Assembly: GCA_946800325.1 (NCBI GenBank)
Contig: OX326956.1
Location: forward strand, 74,039,087-74,103,086
Direction: 5' to 3'
DNA: 64,000 bases
Origin: Luzula sylvatica
Lineage: Eukaryota > Streptophyta > Magnoliopsida > Poales > Juncaceae
Program-made: the position numbers and the translations under genes
Part shown: piece by piece, positions 63,142-64,000 of the stretch
Numbering within the stretch: position 1 is the first letter of the stretch
How the letters are laid out: each line of letters starts with the position of its first letter
The notes under the pieces: generated by a model
What the model saw: the letters and a program-made list of their open reading frames with translations, nothing else
Told to the model about the DNA's origin: nothing
Database searches by the model: none

Positions 63142-64000
63142 CCAAATTCGTTCGCGCTGCTGTATTCCTCTCGCCGGGGCGAGCGATTTTGATATAAAAA
63201 TCGTGCCATTTGGAGAAAGATTGAGAAAGCCACAATTGGACAATCTTCATATTCAATAATTTAAGAAGAAATTACAAAAAAAACTGTGTTTTTTGTTAAT
63301 TCGGGTTCAAAATACGTAATTTCCCAAATTCGGCCGCGATGCTACATTCCTCTCGTCGAGGCGAGCGATTTTGATATAAAGATCTAGCCATTTGGAGAAA
63401 GTATGAGAAAGTTACAATGTGATAATCTTCATATTCAATAATTCAGGATGAAATTACCAAAAAAACTGTATTTTCTGTTAATTCGGGTTCAAAATACATA
63501 ATTTCCCAAATTCGTTCGCGCTGCTGTATTCCTCTCGCCGGGGCGAGCGATTTTGATATAAAAATCGTGCCATTTGGAGAAAGATTGAGAAAACCACAAT
63601 TGGAAAAACTTCTTATTCAATAATTCAAGATAAAATTACAAAAAAAACTGTGTTTTTTGTTAATTCGGGTTTAAAATAGGTAATTTCCCAAATTCGACCG
63701 CGCTGCTGCATTCCTCTCGTCGAGGCGAGCGATTTTGATATAAAGATCGTGCCATTTGGAGAAAGTATGAGAAAGTTACAATGTGATAATCTTCATATTC
63801 AATAATTCAGGATGAAATTACCAAAAAAACTGTATTTTCTGTTAATTCGTGTTCAAAATACATAATTTCCCAAATTCGTTCGCGCTGCTGTATTCCTCTC
63901 GCTGGGGCGAGCGATTTTGATATAAAAATCGTGCCATTTGGAGAAAGATTGAGAAAACCACAATTGGACAAACTTCATATTCAATAATTCAAGATGAAAT

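Larger units (their letters stand above)
1..64000 (+). repeat. Satellite DNA array, 182-bp monomer arranged as A-B dimers (364 bp)
   Basis: The whole window is one head-to-tail satellite. Using the conserved CCAAATTCG as phase mark, the first monomers start at 1, 183, 365, 547, 729, 911 and 1093, exactly 182 bp apart, and the period holds to the window end with only 1-3 bp indels. Monomers alternate between class A and class B, about 88% identical by eye, so the homogeneous unit is 364 bp. One A monomer I counted is about 36% G+C. A GC-rich core of about 40 bp near the left end of each monomer is followed by about 140 bp of AT-rich sequence with A/T homopolymer runs. All copies share one orientation and no foreign insertion was seen. 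I do not recognise the family. A centromeric or heterochromatic location is inferred from organisation alone. Confidence 0.98.
55132..64000 (+). repeat. Right-end HOR family with 11-, 14- and 15-monomer units
   Basis: GATCTAGCC recurs at 56101, 58103, 60651 and 63381, with spacings 2002, 2548 and 2730 bp, exactly 11, 14 and 15 x 182. TTTGCGAAATTCG at 55132, 57134, 59682 and 62412 gives the same series, with extra copies at 59136 and 61684. All units share an A/B hybrid monomer, the GTCGAGGTGAG B head, ACATCATTTCCC and TTTAAGAAGAAATTAC. The longer units add a segment with GATAAAATTAC, GGAAAAACTTC, TTCGTGTTC, AAAAAATGTG and CGTGCTTTTTGG. The last unit is cut by the window end. Confidence 0.9.

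Noticed and set aside
1..64000. CRISPR array
   Set aside because: The repeat has no unique spacers: the whole 182-bp period is conserved, which is satellite organisation.
1..64000. CENP-B box
   Set aside because: No match to NTTCGNNNNANNCGGGN on either strand of the A or B consensus. TTCG and CGGG both occur but not at the required spacing.
1..64000. Known satellite families (alpha satellite, Drosophila 1.688, Tribolium 360-bp)
   Set aside because: Period or dimer size is similar to some, but I see no sequence match to what I remember of them; similarity of length is not evidence of relationship.
1..64000. Telomeric repeats, rRNA, tRNA genes or transposon ends
   Set aside because: None seen. 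No short telomere-like tandem units, no tRNA cloverleaf around GGTTCAAAATAC, and no terminal repeats or target-site duplications interrupting the array.

Overview
The window is a pure tandem satellite DNA array. From base 1 to base 64000 it is built of one roughly 182-bp monomer repeated head-to-tail, about 351 copies, all in the same orientation. I found no unique sequence, transposon, gene, RNA gene, microsatellite tract or inversion, and neither array edge is reached. A 64-kb homogeneous satellite of this kind points to a eukaryotic centromeric, pericentromeric or other heterochromatic block. Two-thirds-AT dimeric satellites are common in insects and other arthropods, but I do not recognise this family, so the species is unknown.

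The basic unit is a 364-bp dimer of two monomer classes about 88% identical by eye. A has GTATTCCTCTCGCC, then GATATAAAAATCG, ATTGAGAAA, CACAATTGGAC, and a CTGTGTTTTTTG tail. B has GCATTCCTCTCGTCGAG, then GATATAAAGATCG, TATGAGAAAGTTACAATGTG, and a CTGTATTTTCTG tail. A falls into at least three haplotypes of linked variants (A1, A2, A3). In several zones these follow a cycle A3-A1-A1-A1-A2-A2, each followed by B, which gives a 12-monomer (about 2184 bp) higher-order repeat (HOR).

Layout. 1-17 kb: the 12-mer cycle, an 11-mer tandem duplication (2382-6381), a 7276-bp-offset copy of the window start (from 7277), a 12-mer tandem duplication (8045-12700) and a 9-mer-offset copy (14340-15310). 17-28 kb: the most disordered zone, with an A/B hybrid, an A-A-A run, two A-A runs and a B-B run. 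29-32 kb: an 8-mer duplication. 33.3-37.1 kb: a 10-mer duplication. 38-46 kb: a 26-mer-offset repeat. 45.66-48.58 kb: another 8-mer duplication. 49-55 kb: 12- and 10-mer repeats. 55-64 kb: one HOR family with successive lengths of 11, 14 and 15 monomers, carrying a fixed A/B hybrid monomer.

The most interesting content is structural. Each A monomer carries two adjacent hairpin-forming dyads in its GC-rich core (CTCGCC/GGCGAG, then CGATTTT/AAAATCG) and nested AT-rich inverted repeats in its tail; both are imperfect in B. I count 15 places where the strict A-B alternation breaks. Where a junction can be mapped, it falls in a stretch identical between A and B, as expected of unequal crossing-over in the wrong register. 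The 182-bp period is not a multiple of three, and the short open frames in the array are by-products of it, not genes.
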